Notes: generated by a model not told the origin, from the sequence alone. Counted from the first letter of the stretch, positions 9,156-17,467 are shown. The stretch is 32,529 bases of DNA from Caldilineaceae bacterium (GCA_019637645.1 JAHBVH010000091.1:1-32529); one strand, 5' to 3'. A program made the numbers and translations.

Positions 9156-10065
9156 CGGCGCTCACCTTCTCCAAAAGCAACCATTGCAACCGTGGCTGTG
9201 CCATCAAGACAGCCGCTTGGCTTGCCGTGGCTGGCGCAACCAAGTTCGGCAGAGGCACAGGAACCGTAGCTTCTGCTGTGGCCCACTGGGGATCAGCGGG
9301 TGCAGGCTGGAACCAGGCTAACTGATCATGGAGCGCGGCCACTTCGCCGATCACGATGGTTGCCGGCGCTTCAATGGTAGCCGCCGTGATGGCCGCGGCC
9401 AGGTCGGCTAAGGTGGCGCGGGCGACCCGCTGCTGGGCTGTGCTACCCCATTCAATGGCGGCGGCTGGGGTTGCTGGTGATCGCCCAACCTGCAACAGTT
9501 GCTTGACAATCTGCTCAATCTGGCCGACGCCCATGAGGATCACCAGGGTGGGAATCGCGGCCAAGGCTGCCCAGTCCGTCCCGCTGCTCTCCGTACAGCC
9601 ATGGCCGGTGATAACGGCAAAGCTCGTAGCAACGCCGCGGTGTGTTACAGGGATGCCAGCATAAGCAGGCGCGGCCAAGGCCGAGGAGATACCAGGCACA
9701 ATTTCAAAGGGTAAGTTGGCGGCTTGTAGGGCCAGCGCCTCTTCGCCGCCGCGGCCAAAGACAAAGGGGTCGCCCCCTTTTAGGCGCACAACTTGATAAC
9801 CGGCTTGAACCTTTTCGACCAACAACTGGTTGATTTCGGCTTGCGTAGCCACATGATAATGGGGCTGCTTCCCCACAAAAATACATTCAGCGTCGGCGCG
9901 TACTTCGTCGAGGAGCGCGGGTGCCACCAACCGATCATAGATAACCACATCGGCGCGCTGTAAGAGGCGGAGCCCGCGCACGGTAATCAACTCAGCGGAG
10001 CCCGGCCCAGCCCCCACCAAATAGGCTTTGCCTGGTTCGCGCACAACGTTTACCTGCAAATTCAT
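9139..10065 (-). CDS. cobA: Uroporphyrinogen-III C-methyltransferase (SUMT)
   Basis: Adds two methyl groups from SAM to uroporphyrinogen III, giving precorrin-2, the entry to siroheme and B12. Visible motifs are KAYLVGAGPGSAELITVRG near the N-terminus, LKGGDPFVFGRGGEEAL and GIPVTHRGVATSFAVITGH. I place the start at the ATG at 10065 (308 residues), because AGAAGGA lies 7 bases upstream; a TTG two codons earlier would sit almost on top of that site. After the catalytic domain (~250 residues) there is an Ala/Pro-rich tail of about 50 residues without a recognisable domain. It competes with HemE for the product of the HemC-HemD fusion downstream. Confidence 0.95.
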   Translation of the reverse strand: MNLQVNVVREPGKAYLVGAGPGSAELITVRGLRLLQRADVVIYDRLVAPALLDEVRADAECIFVGKQPHYHVATQAEINQLLVEKVQAGYQVVRLKGGDPFVFGRGGEEALALQAANLPFEIVPGISSALAAPAYAGIPVTHRGVATSFAVITGHGCTESSGTDWAALAAIPTLVILMGVGQIEQIVKQLLQVGRSPATPAAAIEWGSTAQQRVARATLADLAAAITAATIEAPATIVIGEVAALHDQLAWFQPAPADPQWATAEATVPVPLPNLVAPATASQAAVLMAQPRLQWLLLEKVSAGASHE

Positions 10066-10077
10066 AGACAATTCCTT

Positions 10078-10842
10078 CTAGCACATCATGGAGGACATAA
10101 TTCGTTCGGCGGCGGCCTGTGCCAACAGCGGATCATAGTCCAGATGATGGGCAAGCTGAATCTCGACGAAAGGATATTGCTGGCGTGCGCTAGCAAAGAG
10201 GCGGGGGAGGTCCGCGCACACATGGCGACCCACATGGAGAAAATAAGGCAGAACGGCGATCCGTTTGACCCCTGTCGCCACCAGTTGCGCAAACGCGGTG
10301 GGAATATCGGGCTGGTTACAGTCCAGATACCCAATCGCTGCTTGACCATAGCCAAAACGGGCGTGGACACGATCGAGAATCCGCAAAATCGGCGCATTCG
10401 CCTCGACCAGCGGTGTGCCATGGGCCACAAATAGCAAGGCTGTTTCGGCACGCTCCGCGGGGCTGCGCAGAGCTTCGACAACCTCTAGCCGTTTACAGGC
10501 TAGATTGTAGAGGGCAAAATGGTCACCGAATGCTTCGGCAATGGTAAAACGGATTCCCCGGTGGTTGGCGGCAATGGTGCGCACGGCGTCACGCAGGTCA
10601 TGGCGCACATATTGGCCTTCAATCAAAAAATAAGGTTGCACAATCACACTAGTCGCCGCTTGGGCAACCACATCGGCAACCGCATCGGTCAGCGTTGGCT
10701 GGCTAAAATTCAGAAAGCCTGCTTCAACTAAAGGCGCCACCCGTTGTTCGCGCATCAAGGCCGCCACCTGAAACATAGCGCGGCCACTATCACTCTGTAG
10801 ACTTCCATGTCCAACCACGATAGCAGCCGTTTTCTTCGCCAT
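10078..10842 (-). CDS. sirB: Sirohydrochlorin chelatase, CbiX/SirB family, two-domain form
   Basis: Inserts Fe2+ (or Co2+ in cobalamin synthesis) into sirohydrochlorin. The 254-residue protein is an internal duplication: domain 1 starts IVVGHGSLQSDSG with His12, domain 2 has LLFVAHGTPLVEAN with His141. A PYFL segment occurs in each half (QPYFLIEGQYVRHDL, LPYFLHVGRHVCADLP). Its place between cysH and cobA beside sulfite reductase argues for ferrochelation to siroheme. The ATG lacks a strong ribosome site. It is followed after 12 bases by cobA, whose ribosome site overlaps this stop codon. Confidence 0.9.
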   Translation of the reverse strand: MAKKTAAIVVGHGSLQSDSGRAMFQVAALMREQRVAPLVEAGFLNFSQPTLTDAVADVVAQAATSVIVQPYFLIEGQYVRHDLRDAVRTIAANHRGIRFTIAEAFGDHFALYNLACKRLEVVEALRSPAERAETALLFVAHGTPLVEANAPILRILDRVHARFGYGQAAIGYLDCNQPDIPTAFAQLVATGVKRIAVLPYFLHVGRHVCADLPRLFASARQQYPFVEIQLAHHLDYDPLLAQAAAERIMSSMMC

Positions 10843-10876
10843 AGTGCACTTTTCTCATCCTAATCACTGCGCAATA

Positions 10877-11629
10877 TTACCGGGTTACCAGCTCCCAATG
10901 GAGACCACATTCGACTTTGTTGGAACCACGCCAACGCCCCGAGCGGGGATCTTCGCCAGGCTGAACGGCATGGGTGCAAGGCCAGCAACCAATGCTGGGA
11001 TAATTGCGATCATGCAGTTCGTTATAGGGCAGCTCGTGCTCGTGAATATAATTCCAAATATCGGTTTCTTCCCAGTGAATCAATGGCGAAATTTTCACAA
11101 TATTATAGCGTTCATTCCATTGCACCATTGGCACTTCGCGGCGGGTCGAAGCTTGATCATGACGTAGCGCAGAGACCCAAGCTGTGCTGTCCGCTAAGGC
11201 TTGCTTCATGGGCGCGACTTTGCGCAGATGGCAGCAGAGATCCGGGTCATTTTGATAGAGTTTCGGACCATAGCGCTTGTCTTGTTCTTGAAAGGTCAAT
11301 TGGGTGGCAACCCGGCGGAACGGGCGCTGATAATGAGTTTCTAACCGCTCGATCAAGGACAAGGTTTCGGGAAAGAAATAGCCCGTATCAATGTAAAAAA
11401 TATCAACATCGGGCTGCATCTGCAAGGCCAAATCCATCAATACGATCCCGCTCGCGCCAAAGGATGTCCCAATGGTGAGCCCAGAGCCAAAGGTCTGTAT
11501 CGACCAACGCAACAGATCGGTGGTGGCAGCAGCGTCAAAGCGGTTGCTCAGCCGCGTAAAGACGAGCCGTGTCCAGTCCAGAAAGCCCGCGGGGGCAGCA
11601 GAGGCAGATGGCGTCAATGCTACGTTCAT
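10877..11629 (-). CDS. cysH: Thioredoxin-dependent adenylylsulfate (APS) reductase with [4Fe-4S] cluster
   Basis: Reduces APS to sulfite. From the ATG at 11629, which has GGAG 6 bases upstream, the protein has 250 residues. A PP-loop-type nucleotide region (TIGTSFGASGIVLMDLAL) is followed by YIDTGYFFPET. The cluster cysteines are paired as Cys132-Cys133 and Cys215-x2-Cys218, and the catalytic cysteine is Cys241 in KVECGLHWE. The extra cysteines identify the APS-type enzyme rather than the cluster-free PAPS reductase. An 18-bp hairpin fills the gap from sir. The ATP sulfurylase gene is not in the window. Confidence 0.93.
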   Translation of the reverse strand: MNVALTPSASAAPAGFLDWTRLVFTRLSNRFDAAATTDLLRWSIQTFGSGLTIGTSFGASGIVLMDLALQMQPDVDIFYIDTGYFFPETLSLIERLETHYQRPFRRVATQLTFQEQDKRYGPKLYQNDPDLCCHLRKVAPMKQALADSTAWVSALRHDQASTRREVPMVQWNERYNIVKISPLIHWEETDIWNYIHEHELPYNELHDRNYPSIGCWPCTHAVQPGEDPRSGRWRGSNKVECGLHWELVTR

Positions 11630-11650
11630 AACATACTCCGTTACTATGAA

Positions 11651-11692
11651 GTAGGTGGTATGACCCCTTACAACAAGGGCCACACCACCTAC
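11651..11692 (-). promoter_or_regulatory. 18-bp RNA hairpin in the sir-cysH intergenic gap
   Basis: In the minus-strand RNA the 42 bases fold into an unbroken 18-bp stem (15 Watson-Crick and 3 G-U pairs) with a 6-base loop. As DNA the three wobble positions are mismatches, which points to function in the minus-strand transcript. No U-tract follows, so it is more likely a processing or stability element, or a translational control of cysH, than a terminator. Confidence 0.6.
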
Positions 11693-11696
11693 AGAA

Positions 11697-13457
11697 TCAG
11701 GCTAAAGAATGGTCACTCGTTAATTCACGGATTGATTCAATGCCGACGCGTGCAGCCCAATCACCCACGCGTTCACCGGCTTGGCGCGTTTGGCGATAAA
11801 CTTGCAACACGTTGCGAATCGAACCTGCCACTTCATCAGCAGGCACAACGTCTTGATATAGGGTATTGAGGCGGGTTCCTTCCGGGTTGCCGCCCAGGTA
11901 GATGCTATACTTGCCCAAGGTCCGCCCAACCAAGCCAATATCGGCCACATAGGGGCGGGCACAGCCATTGGGGCAGCCGGTCATCCGCACGGTGAATAGT
12001 TCATCAGCCAAGCCCAAGGCGGCTACATCTTGCTCTACCTGATCAATCACATCGGGCAAGAAACGTTCGGCTTCGGTTAGGGCCAGGCCACAGGTGGGCA
12101 GGGCCGGGCAAGCCAACGAATTGCGGCGCACCAGGGTTAGGCTTTCCACCGTGGGAATGCCATATTCCGCCAAGAGTTGCTCGACTTCGGCTTTCTGTTC
12201 CGTTGTAAAGCCACTGAGGAGGATGTTTTGTTGCCCGGTGATGTAGACGCCCGGTTGGAAGCGTTGCACCAAGGCACGCAGACCACTACGCATGCGGAAA
12301 CCACCGTTATCGCGCACCCGGCCATTTTCCACATAAATCCCATAGAACCAATTGCCATCCACTTGCTCGTGCCACCCTAAGTGGTCGTCCACCTCGAGTT
12401 CTGGCATGGCTTGCAATGGGGCAACGGTATAGCCTAGATATTCCTCTACTTTGGCCCGGAACTGATCGATCCCCCACTCGTGAACCAAATATTTCATGCG
12501 AGCGTGTTTGCGATTCTCACGATCGCCATGGTCACGCTGGACAAGGACGATCTTCTCCACAACATCGATCACTTGCTCTACGGGGACATACCCCAGCGGT
12601 TGGGCCAACAACGGGAAGGTCTCGTCATTGTTATGGGTAGCGCCCAGCCCACCACCAACATAGAGATTAAAGCCATGGAGGCGAACCGGTTGGTCCTTGC
12701 GGGTCTGCTCATTCAGATGGGCTTGCCCCCCCTCGACACCATCAAAGAGACCGACCAAGCCGATATCGTTGCTGAAAATATCGGTGCAGTTATCGCCAGG
12801 GAAGGCCAAGGCAATCTTGAACTTGCGGGGCAGATAGGTTTTGCCATAAATCGGCTCATCCACCACAACCTGTTTAGCACCGTTACTGCCCGCGTTACTG
12901 TTCTCTGGGAAGCTCTGGAGCGTCTTCTTACCGTCCTCCCCTTCTAACCAGATCTCGTGATAGGCGGAGGTGTGAGGGGCAAGGTGCTGCGAGATCGCTT
13001 CGGCTGTTTCCTGTAACTGGGCCCGCACGGCATCCCCAAAGGGGGCTGGGCAGGACATGACATTGCGCGAGACATCCCCACAAGCGCCCAGGGTGGTGAT
13101 CAATGCCTCGTTTAACGAACGCAAGGTCCCTTGGAGATCGCCTTTGATGACCCCATGTAACTGGATGCCTTGGCGCGTGGTAAAGCGCAAGTCGCCTTTG
13201 CCAAATTGATCGGCCAGGGCATCTTGGAGCAAATATTGTTGGGGCGTTAATTTGCCACCAGGTAATTTGCTGCGGACCATGAAGCTATAGACGCGATTAT
13301 TGCGGCCACGCACATCACGGTCATGTTGCTGGTAGATGCCATGAAATTTCAAAATTTGCCAAACATCTTCTGAAAAGCTCGGGGTCGGCTCCTGTAGCTC
13401 AATGGCTACCGTGCTCCGTAAACCATGACTCTCAGCTTTGATTGTTTCAACAGACAT
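11697..13457 (-). CDS. sir: Assimilatory sulfite reductase, siroheme/[4Fe-4S] hemoprotein
   Basis: Six-electron reduction of sulfite to sulfide. From the ATG at 13457 (GGGAGGG 8 bases upstream) it has 586 residues with the duplicated nitrite/sulfite reductase fold: RFTTRQGIQLHGV (~91-103) and SCPAPFGDAVRAQ in the first half, and the cluster and siroheme cysteines ACPALPTCGLALTEAERF (Cys450, Cys456) and TGCPNGCARP (Cys495, Cys499). The CysI-like spacing and neighbouring cysH and siroheme genes favour sulfite over nitrite. No flavoprotein subunit (cysJ) is nearby, so ferredoxin is the likely electron donor; that is inference. Confidence 0.93.
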   Translation of the reverse strand: MSVETIKAESHGLRSTVAIELQEPTPSFSEDVWQILKFHGIYQQHDRDVRGRNNRVYSFMVRSKLPGGKLTPQQYLLQDALADQFGKGDLRFTTRQGIQLHGVIKGDLQGTLRSLNEALITTLGACGDVSRNVMSCPAPFGDAVRAQLQETAEAISQHLAPHTSAYHEIWLEGEDGKKTLQSFPENSNAGSNGAKQVVVDEPIYGKTYLPRKFKIALAFPGDNCTDIFSNDIGLVGLFDGVEGGQAHLNEQTRKDQPVRLHGFNLYVGGGLGATHNNDETFPLLAQPLGYVPVEQVIDVVEKIVLVQRDHGDRENRKHARMKYLVHEWGIDQFRAKVEEYLGYTVAPLQAMPELEVDDHLGWHEQVDGNWFYGIYVENGRVRDNGGFRMRSGLRALVQRFQPGVYITGQQNILLSGFTTEQKAEVEQLLAEYGIPTVESLTLVRRNSLACPALPTCGLALTEAERFLPDVIDQVEQDVAALGLADELFTVRMTGCPNGCARPYVADIGLVGRTLGKYSIYLGGNPEGTRLNTLYQDVVPADEVAGSIRNVLQVYRQTRQAGERVGDWAARVGIESIRELTSDHSLA

Positions 13458-13900
13458 TATTTGTTCCCTCCCAAGTAACAAACTCGAATGTGTGGTTTGA
13501 CTGTAAGTTCAGCAGTATAGCACAAGTCGGGTAAAGTAGCGGTACTGGTAGCGACACCTCTCGGCCCTTGTTTGCCACAGCAGTTTTCAGCGGATAGCGC
13601 CACTTTTGATTGATTGTGTCACAGCCCTTGATCCCTTGGATCGGACAAATTCCACCAGCAGTAACCTCTACAGTAGACACAAGGAACCCGATCTAGCCAG
13701 CGTTACTACAGCGCTTTGGGCCTAACGATACTTGGGTTTGGTCGCCGCAAGAACAATGCACAGACAGCATCAGACAAACACCTACGCGCATTTGCGGGTT
13801 GCGACACTGCAACTGACAAAGAGATAAGCTGCTTATCTCGCTTGCAAAAGTATGTGGTTGTTAGCCAGGAAAAGTGAAAGAAGGTGCAAGCAACGTTGCA
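13458..13900 (-). promoter_or_regulatory. Long untranslated leader between the poly-Cys ORF and sir
   Basis: These 443 bases hold no convincing gene. On the minus strand they contain, in order: a 6-bp hairpin starting at the leader stop codon (13884-13901) followed by a pyrimidine-rich stretch with TTCTTTCACTTTT; a 9-bp inverted repeat (13821-13839) followed by TTTGT; a 5-bp hairpin (13630-13642); and an extended -10 motif TGCTATACT (13514-13522), about 57 bases from the sir ATG, which may be a second promoter without a good -35. I recognised no known riboswitch. Confidence 0.45.
13821..13839 (-). terminator. Possible weak terminator or attenuator hairpin
   Basis: GAGATAAGCTGCTTATCTC is a perfect 9-1-9 inverted repeat (effectively a 7-bp stem with a 5-base loop). 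On the minus-strand transcript of the sir leader it is followed by TTTGTC. It lies 62 bases downstream of the poly-Cys ORF stop. Confidence 0.45.
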
Positions 13901-13901
13901 C
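13884..13901 (-). terminator. Hairpin beginning at the stop codon of the poly-Cys leader ORF
   Basis: On the minus strand GTGCAA and TTGCAC form a 6-bp stem around CGTTGC. An alternative fold uses the internal palindrome GCAACGTTGC. The following bases are pyrimidine-rich (CTTCTTTCACTTTTCC). A ribosome paused on the cysteine codons (13907-13933) would sit right against this hairpin. Confidence 0.4.
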
Positions 13902-14074
13902 TAAATACAGGAGCAACAACAGGGACAACAACAGGAAGCGGAGGTGGGGAGAGCAGAAGTAGCGTGGAGTGGGGAAACGCGGATAGCCGTCAACGAGGAC
14001 GGTTGTGAATCTTCTGCGTGTAACAGCAGCCGGTAAGAACGTCTAGCTAGACGTAACAGGCTTTGCGGTTGCAT
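13901..14074 (-). CDS. Poly-cysteine leader peptide ORF upstream of sir-cysH-sirB
   Basis: A 57-codon ORF starting MQPQSLLRLARRSYRLLL and ending CCCPCCCSCI. Seven of nine residues near the end are Cys (codons TGT TGT TGT CCC TGT TGT TGC TCC TGT). The ATG at 14074 has a strong GGAGGT ribosome site 5 bases upstream, and a consensus-like promoter lies about 70 bases before it. The middle is basic then Ser/Pro/Thr-rich, with no known domain. Poly-cysteine small ORFs act as cysteine-responsive attenuators before sulfur genes in mycobacteria; here the ORF precedes the same kind of operon on the same strand, so I infer a similar role. It could instead be a metal-binding peptide. An upstream start at 14119 lacks a ribosome site. 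Confidence 0.65.
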   Translation of the reverse strand: MQPQSLLRLARRSYRLLLHAEDSQPSSLTAIRVSPLHATSALPTSASCCCPCCCSCI

Positions 14075-14143
14075 AGTAACCTCCGATAGCGAATCATTAC
14101 GTAAATCATGGTCAGCCACAAGTGGGCTTTCACTTTACAAGTG

Positions 14144-14172
14144 AGTATAATGGGCTGTACACCGCTTGTCAA
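14144..14172 (-). promoter_or_regulatory. Sigma70-type promoter for the poly-Cys leader and sir operon
   Basis: On the minus strand TTGACA (14172-14167) and TATACT (14149-14144) are 17 bases apart, close to ideal. Predicted start near 14137, about 63 bases before the leader ATG. On the opposite strand TATAAT at 14146-14151 overlaps the -10 box and could serve thrH, but it has no good -35. Confidence 0.75.
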
Positions 14173-14242
14173 ATATAACAAAAGAGTACACTAAGAATCA
14201 TCCGCTCACAAGCTGATAAAACTATAAAGGAAAAAGCGCTTT

Positions 14243-14869
14243 ATGACTGTGAGTATACCGACACTTATCGCCTCTGATTTGGAAGGCGTTTTTTTACCTG
14301 AAATCTGGATTGCCGTAGCCGAACGGACCAAGATCCCCCAACTTTCCCTAACCACGCGCGACATTGCCGACTACAATGAACTGATGCAAATGCGCCTGCG
14401 CATCTTGGCCGAACATCAGCTGACCCTCCAAGATATTCACGCGGTCATCGGCGGCCTCGATCCACTCCCCGGCGCGCCCGAGATGATCCGTTGGATTCAA
14501 GAGCGTACGCGCTTAATTATCTTAACCGACAGTTACTATGAATTTGTGGCACCCCTGCTCGGCAAGTTGGGCTATCCTACCATCTTCGCCCATTCCTTGC
14601 AGACCGATGCCACCGGCACCGTTGTGGGCTATCAGTTGCGTACCCCCCACAGCAAAAAACGGGCCGTCCAAGCCTTTCGCGAATTAGGCTTTCGGACTAT
14701 GGCCTTTGGCGATTCGTACAATGATACTGCCATGTTAGCCGAAGCGGATCAAGGGGCGCTTTTTTGTCCACCGGTGAATGTGGTGGCAGAATTTCCGCAG
14801 TATCCAGCCTCCTATGACTACACGAATCTAAGAGGCTTAATCGAACAATTCTTGCAGACACCAGCCTAG
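14243..14869 (+). CDS. thrH: ThrH-type HAD phosphatase (phosphoserine phosphatase / homoserine phosphotransferase)
   Basis: HAD-superfamily enzyme; the Pseudomonas ThrH removes phosphate from phosphoserine and can pass it to homoserine. The 208-residue protein has the nucleophile motif [17 protein letters not shown] (Asp12), then [19 protein letters not shown], motif [10 protein letters not shown], and motif [19 protein letters not shown]. These follow the ThrH layout closely, including the DLEG variant and the C-terminal EFPQYPA segment. AAGGA lies 11 bases before the ATG. It points away from the sulfur operon; a link through serine and cysteine supply is plausible but unproven. Confidence 0.87.
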   Translation: MTVSIPTLIASDLEGVFLPEIWIAVAERTKIPQLSLTTRDIADYNELMQMRLRILAEHQLTLQDIHAVIGGLDPLPGAPEMIRWIQERTRLIILTDSYYEFVAPLLGKLGYPTIFAHSLQTDATGTVVGYQLRTPHSKKRAVQAFRELGFRTMAFGDSYNDTAMLAEADQGALFCPPVNVVAEFPQYPASYDYTNLRGLIEQFLQTPA

Positions 14870-14947
14870 TACCTGCGGGTGGCATCATTGATCTTCTCCT
14901 ATTCATCAAGCGGTATTCATGCAGTATTCATTAAAGTGGAAAAATTC

Positions 14948-16495
14948 ATGAAGCGAATGACCGAACCTGTGCTGATTGTGGTCTTTGGGGCCTCAGGCGA
15001 CCTTGCCAAGCGCAAACTGATCCCAGCCATCTACCACTTGGCTGCGCAAAAACTGCTCCCCGCTGGCTTTACCGTGCTTGGCTATGCCCGCACGGCCTAT
15101 GAAGATGCAGAATTTCGCGCCCTAGCCGAAAACGGGCTGCGCGAGCACATGACTGTCGAGCATAGCAACCCCGGCATTGAGGAACAGCTTTGGCGCGACT
15201 TTGCGCAAAATCTCTTCTATCAGAGCGGCCAATATGACGAACGCGCTTCGTTTGACGCGCTTGCCACGCGCATTCGCGCCTTGCAACGGGAACGCAAGAC
15301 GCCCAACATTCTTTTCTACTTGGCGACTCCACCCGATGTCTTTGCGCCGATTACATCGTTACTACACGAAACAAACTTAGCCACGCCAGCCGAAGCCCCG
15401 CTGAATGGCTGGGTGCGCTTGATCATTGAAAAGCCCTTTGGCCGCGATCTCCAAAGCGCCCGTGCCCTCAATGAACACCTTCTTCAGCACTTCCAAGAGG
15501 ATCAGATCTATCGCATTGATCACTACTTGGGCAAAGAGACAGTGCAAAATATTCTGGTCTTCCGCTTTGGCAATGGCATCTTTGAGCCGATCTGGAATCG
15601 CAACTATATTGACCACGTTCAGATCACCGTCGCGGAAAGCTTAGGGGTCGGGGATCGGGGCGGCTACTACGACGAATCCGGCGCGATCCGCGATATGGTG
15701 CAAAATCACGTGATGCAGTTAGTGGCCCTGACGGCCATGGAACCGCCCGTGGCGTTTGATGCCCAAGCCGTGCGCGACCAAAAGGTCAATGTCATGCACT
15801 CGATCCGCCGCCTCGATCCTAGTGGCGTGCGCGACTATGTGGTCCGCGCCCAATATGAGGCGGGCTTGGTCAATGGCAATGCGGTGCGCGGGTATCTGGA
15901 AACTAAGGGCATTGCCGCCCATTCCACCACCGACACCTATGTGGCCTGGAAATTAGAGATCGATAACTGGCGCTGGAAGGGCGTCCCTTTCTATCTGCGC
16001 ACAGGCAAGGCCATGCCCACCAAATTGAGCGAGATCAACATCATCTTTCGCAAGCCACCGTTGTTGCTCTTCGAAAAGCTCTATGATCAATTTCATCTGC
16101 CCAGCAACGTCCTCACCCTGCGCATCCAACCGGATGAGAGCATTGTCCTCAGCTTTGATGCCAAGCGCCCTGGCCCGCTGGTCGAAGTCGATCCCGTCCA
16201 GATGAGCTTTAACTATAACGCTAGCTTTGGGCAAAAACCCGCCGACGCCTATGAGCGCCTTCTCCTCGATGCCCTCCTGGGTGACAGCACGCTCTTCATC
16301 CGCCGCGATGAAATTGAAGTGGCCTGGGATCGGGTCACCAACATCCTGGCAGGCTGGGAAGCCGAAGTCAGCGCGGCCCGCCAAGCAGGGAAATACCTCC
16401 GGCTTCCCCAATATCCCGCTGGCACATGGGGTCCCCCCGAAGCGGATCGCCTCATGGCGCGCGATGGCCGCTATTGGCGGAATGTTAAGCCGTAG
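14948..16495 (+). CDS. zwf: Glucose-6-phosphate 1-dehydrogenase
   Basis: Oxidises glucose 6-phosphate to 6-phosphogluconolactone, yielding NADPH for the oxidative pentose phosphate pathway. From the ATG at 14948 (GGA 7 bases upstream) it has 515 residues. The Rossmann motif [10 protein letters not shown] (14-23), the active-site signature RIDHYLGKE (~188-196) and the substrate segment [16 protein letters not shown] are all present. The open frame extends upstream to a GTG at 14879, but those residues do not resemble the family. It follows thrH after 78 bases and ends next to a purine-rich repeat and a convergent gene. Confidence 0.96.
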   Translation: MKRMTEPVLIVVFGASGDLAKRKLIPAIYHLAAQKLLPAGFTVLGYARTAYEDAEFRALAENGLREHMTVEHSNPGIEEQLWRDFAQNLFYQSGQYDERASFDALATRIRALQRERKTPNILFYLATPPDVFAPITSLLHETNLATPAEAPLNGWVRLIIEKPFGRDLQSARALNEHLLQHFQEDQIYRIDHYLGKETVQNILVFRFGNGIFEPIWNRNYIDHVQITVAESLGVGDRGGYYDESGAIRDMVQNHVMQLVALTAMEPPVAFDAQAVRDQKVNVMHSIRRLDPSGVRDYVVRAQYEAGLVNGNAVRGYLETKGIAAHSTTDTYVAWKLEIDNWRWKGVPFYLRTGKAMPTKLSEINIIFRKPPLLLFEKLYDQFHLPSNVLTLRIQPDESIVLSFDAKRPGPLVEVDPVQMSFNYNASFGQKPADAYERLLLDALLGDSTLFIRRDEIEVAWDRVTNILAGWEAEVSAARQAGKYLRLPQYPAGTWGPPEADRLMARDGRYWRNVKP

Positions 16496-16549
16496 GGGAA
16501 AGAGAGGACAGAGGACAGAAGAGAGAGGACAGAAGAGAGAGGACAGAAT
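16496..16549. repeat. Purine-rich tandem repeat after zwf
   Basis: The 14-bp unit GAGAGAGGACAGAA occurs twice exactly (16521-16534 and 16535-16548), preceded by two shorter partial copies (GAGAGGACAGA, GAGGACAGAA). The stretch is nearly all purine on the plus strand and separates zwf from the convergent FRG gene. It has no clear terminator shape beyond a short GACAG/CTGTC pairing. Confidence 0.7.
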
Positions 16550-16563
16550 CTCTCCCCTGTCTT

Positions 16564-17373
16564 CTATCCATCCAAACGTGGGCCGGGGCTGTAGTAGCGG
16601 CGCAACCATTGGCTTAGCCCATCCAGACCAGGGAAGAGCACCCGTTCGGTAATATTGGCTTGGTCGAGCTTATCGCGCACTTCCCACTTGAGCGCGGCAG
16701 GGATGACAATGCGGCGAAAGAAGTGGGGGTGTTGTTGAATCCAGTCGTCGAGGCTCACGGTAGCGCGCGACATGAGCGAGAAGAGGGCATGTTGGTTGGT
16801 AATGCGATCATCCAAGGAGGGTGGCTCTAAAAAAGCAACAAAGGGCTCGGGGGCAAGGCGATCAAACTCGGCCAAGCTCTGTGCGCTGCGCCCTAGCATT
16901 TCCGCGGTAAAGACCGCCGCGGCTTCTTCGCGTAGGATGGTTTTGAGCCGATCGGGCAGAAATTGGGTTGCGCCCACATAGTCAATACATAGGATCACGC
17001 CATCCCGATCAAACGAGGTGACATTCTGGGTGGCAAAGTGGAGCGCGACCAGCGGGGAATAAGTCCAGTCCAGCAGGCGAGTCGGCAAGCCATGATGTTG
17101 GGCAACCGCTAGCCAATTCCAGACCGAGTCACCAGGCACAGCATCGCGCTGGGCATAGCGACGAAAGGTGCGCAAGAGCGGTCCTTCCAAGTTGGCATAA
17201 CTCCCGCCCAGCCGCATAAGGCTGGTCTGCATATCATAGGCCCGGTCACTTAGCCCACGATAGACATAGGTAGAGCGATAGCGACGAATGCGCTCTTGCC
17301 ACGCTTGGGCATACAACTGCTCATTGAGTTCATTCCAACTCGTCACCCGAATTTCGTCTACAGTGCCAGCCAT
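16564..17373 (-). CDS. FRG-domain protein of unknown function
   Basis: A 269-residue protein with the FRG domain: YRGLSD (38-43) carries the family arginine-glycine, and AQHHGLPTRLLDWT (91-104) followed by SPLVALHFAT is the central signature. Later parts have RITNQHALFSLMS and FFRRIVIPAALKWEVRDKL, also usual in this family. No signal peptide or membrane segment. The biochemical function of FRG proteins is not established; they are common in accessory and defence-rich regions, but no other defence gene is nearby. It stands alone between convergent zwf and the giant surface gene's 3' end. Confidence 0.88.
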   Translation of the reverse strand: MAGTVDEIRVTSWNELNEQLYAQAWQERIRRYRSTYVYRGLSDRAYDMQTSLMRLGGSYANLEGPLLRTFRRYAQRDAVPGDSVWNWLAVAQHHGLPTRLLDWTYSPLVALHFATQNVTSFDRDGVILCIDYVGATQFLPDRLKTILREEAAAVFTAEMLGRSAQSLAEFDRLAPEPFVAFLEPPSLDDRITNQHALFSLMSRATVSLDDWIQQHPHFFRRIVIPAALKWEVRDKLDQANITERVLFPGLDGLSQWLRRYYSPGPRLDG

Positions 17374-17394
17374 AACCCTTCACTTATACTTCGT

Positions 17395-17467
17395 AGTTAC
17401 GCACTATGATCAACCTATCCTCGCAAACCTGACCGGTTTGGAAAACCGGTCAGGTTTCTGATCATAG
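17395..17467. repeat. Cruciform palindrome after the giant surface-protein gene
   Basis: An inner 15-bp perfect stem, AAACCTGACCGGTTT (17425-17439) with AAACCGGTCAGGTTT (17443-17457), has a 3-base loop. It is enclosed by a 9-bp outer arm, CTATGATCA (17404-17412) with TGATCATAG (17459-17467). AGTTACGCA at 17395-17403, a motif that ends other copies of this repeat family, abuts the outer arm. It may terminate the giant gene, whose stop is at 17483. Confidence 0.8.

Noticed and set aside
13447..13680. 77-codon minus-strand frame before sir
   Set aside because: GTG start without ribosome site, overlaps the sir start and a possible -10, and has no protein-like pattern.
13458..13900. Cobalamin or SAM riboswitch before the sulfur/siroheme genes
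   Set aside because: I looked for the B12-box and SAM-I core motifs and did not find them; only simple hairpins are visible.
14879..14947. GTG-initiated N-terminal extension of zwf
   Set aside because: No ribosome site, and residues before MKRMTEPV do not fit the family; the ATG at 14948 has one.
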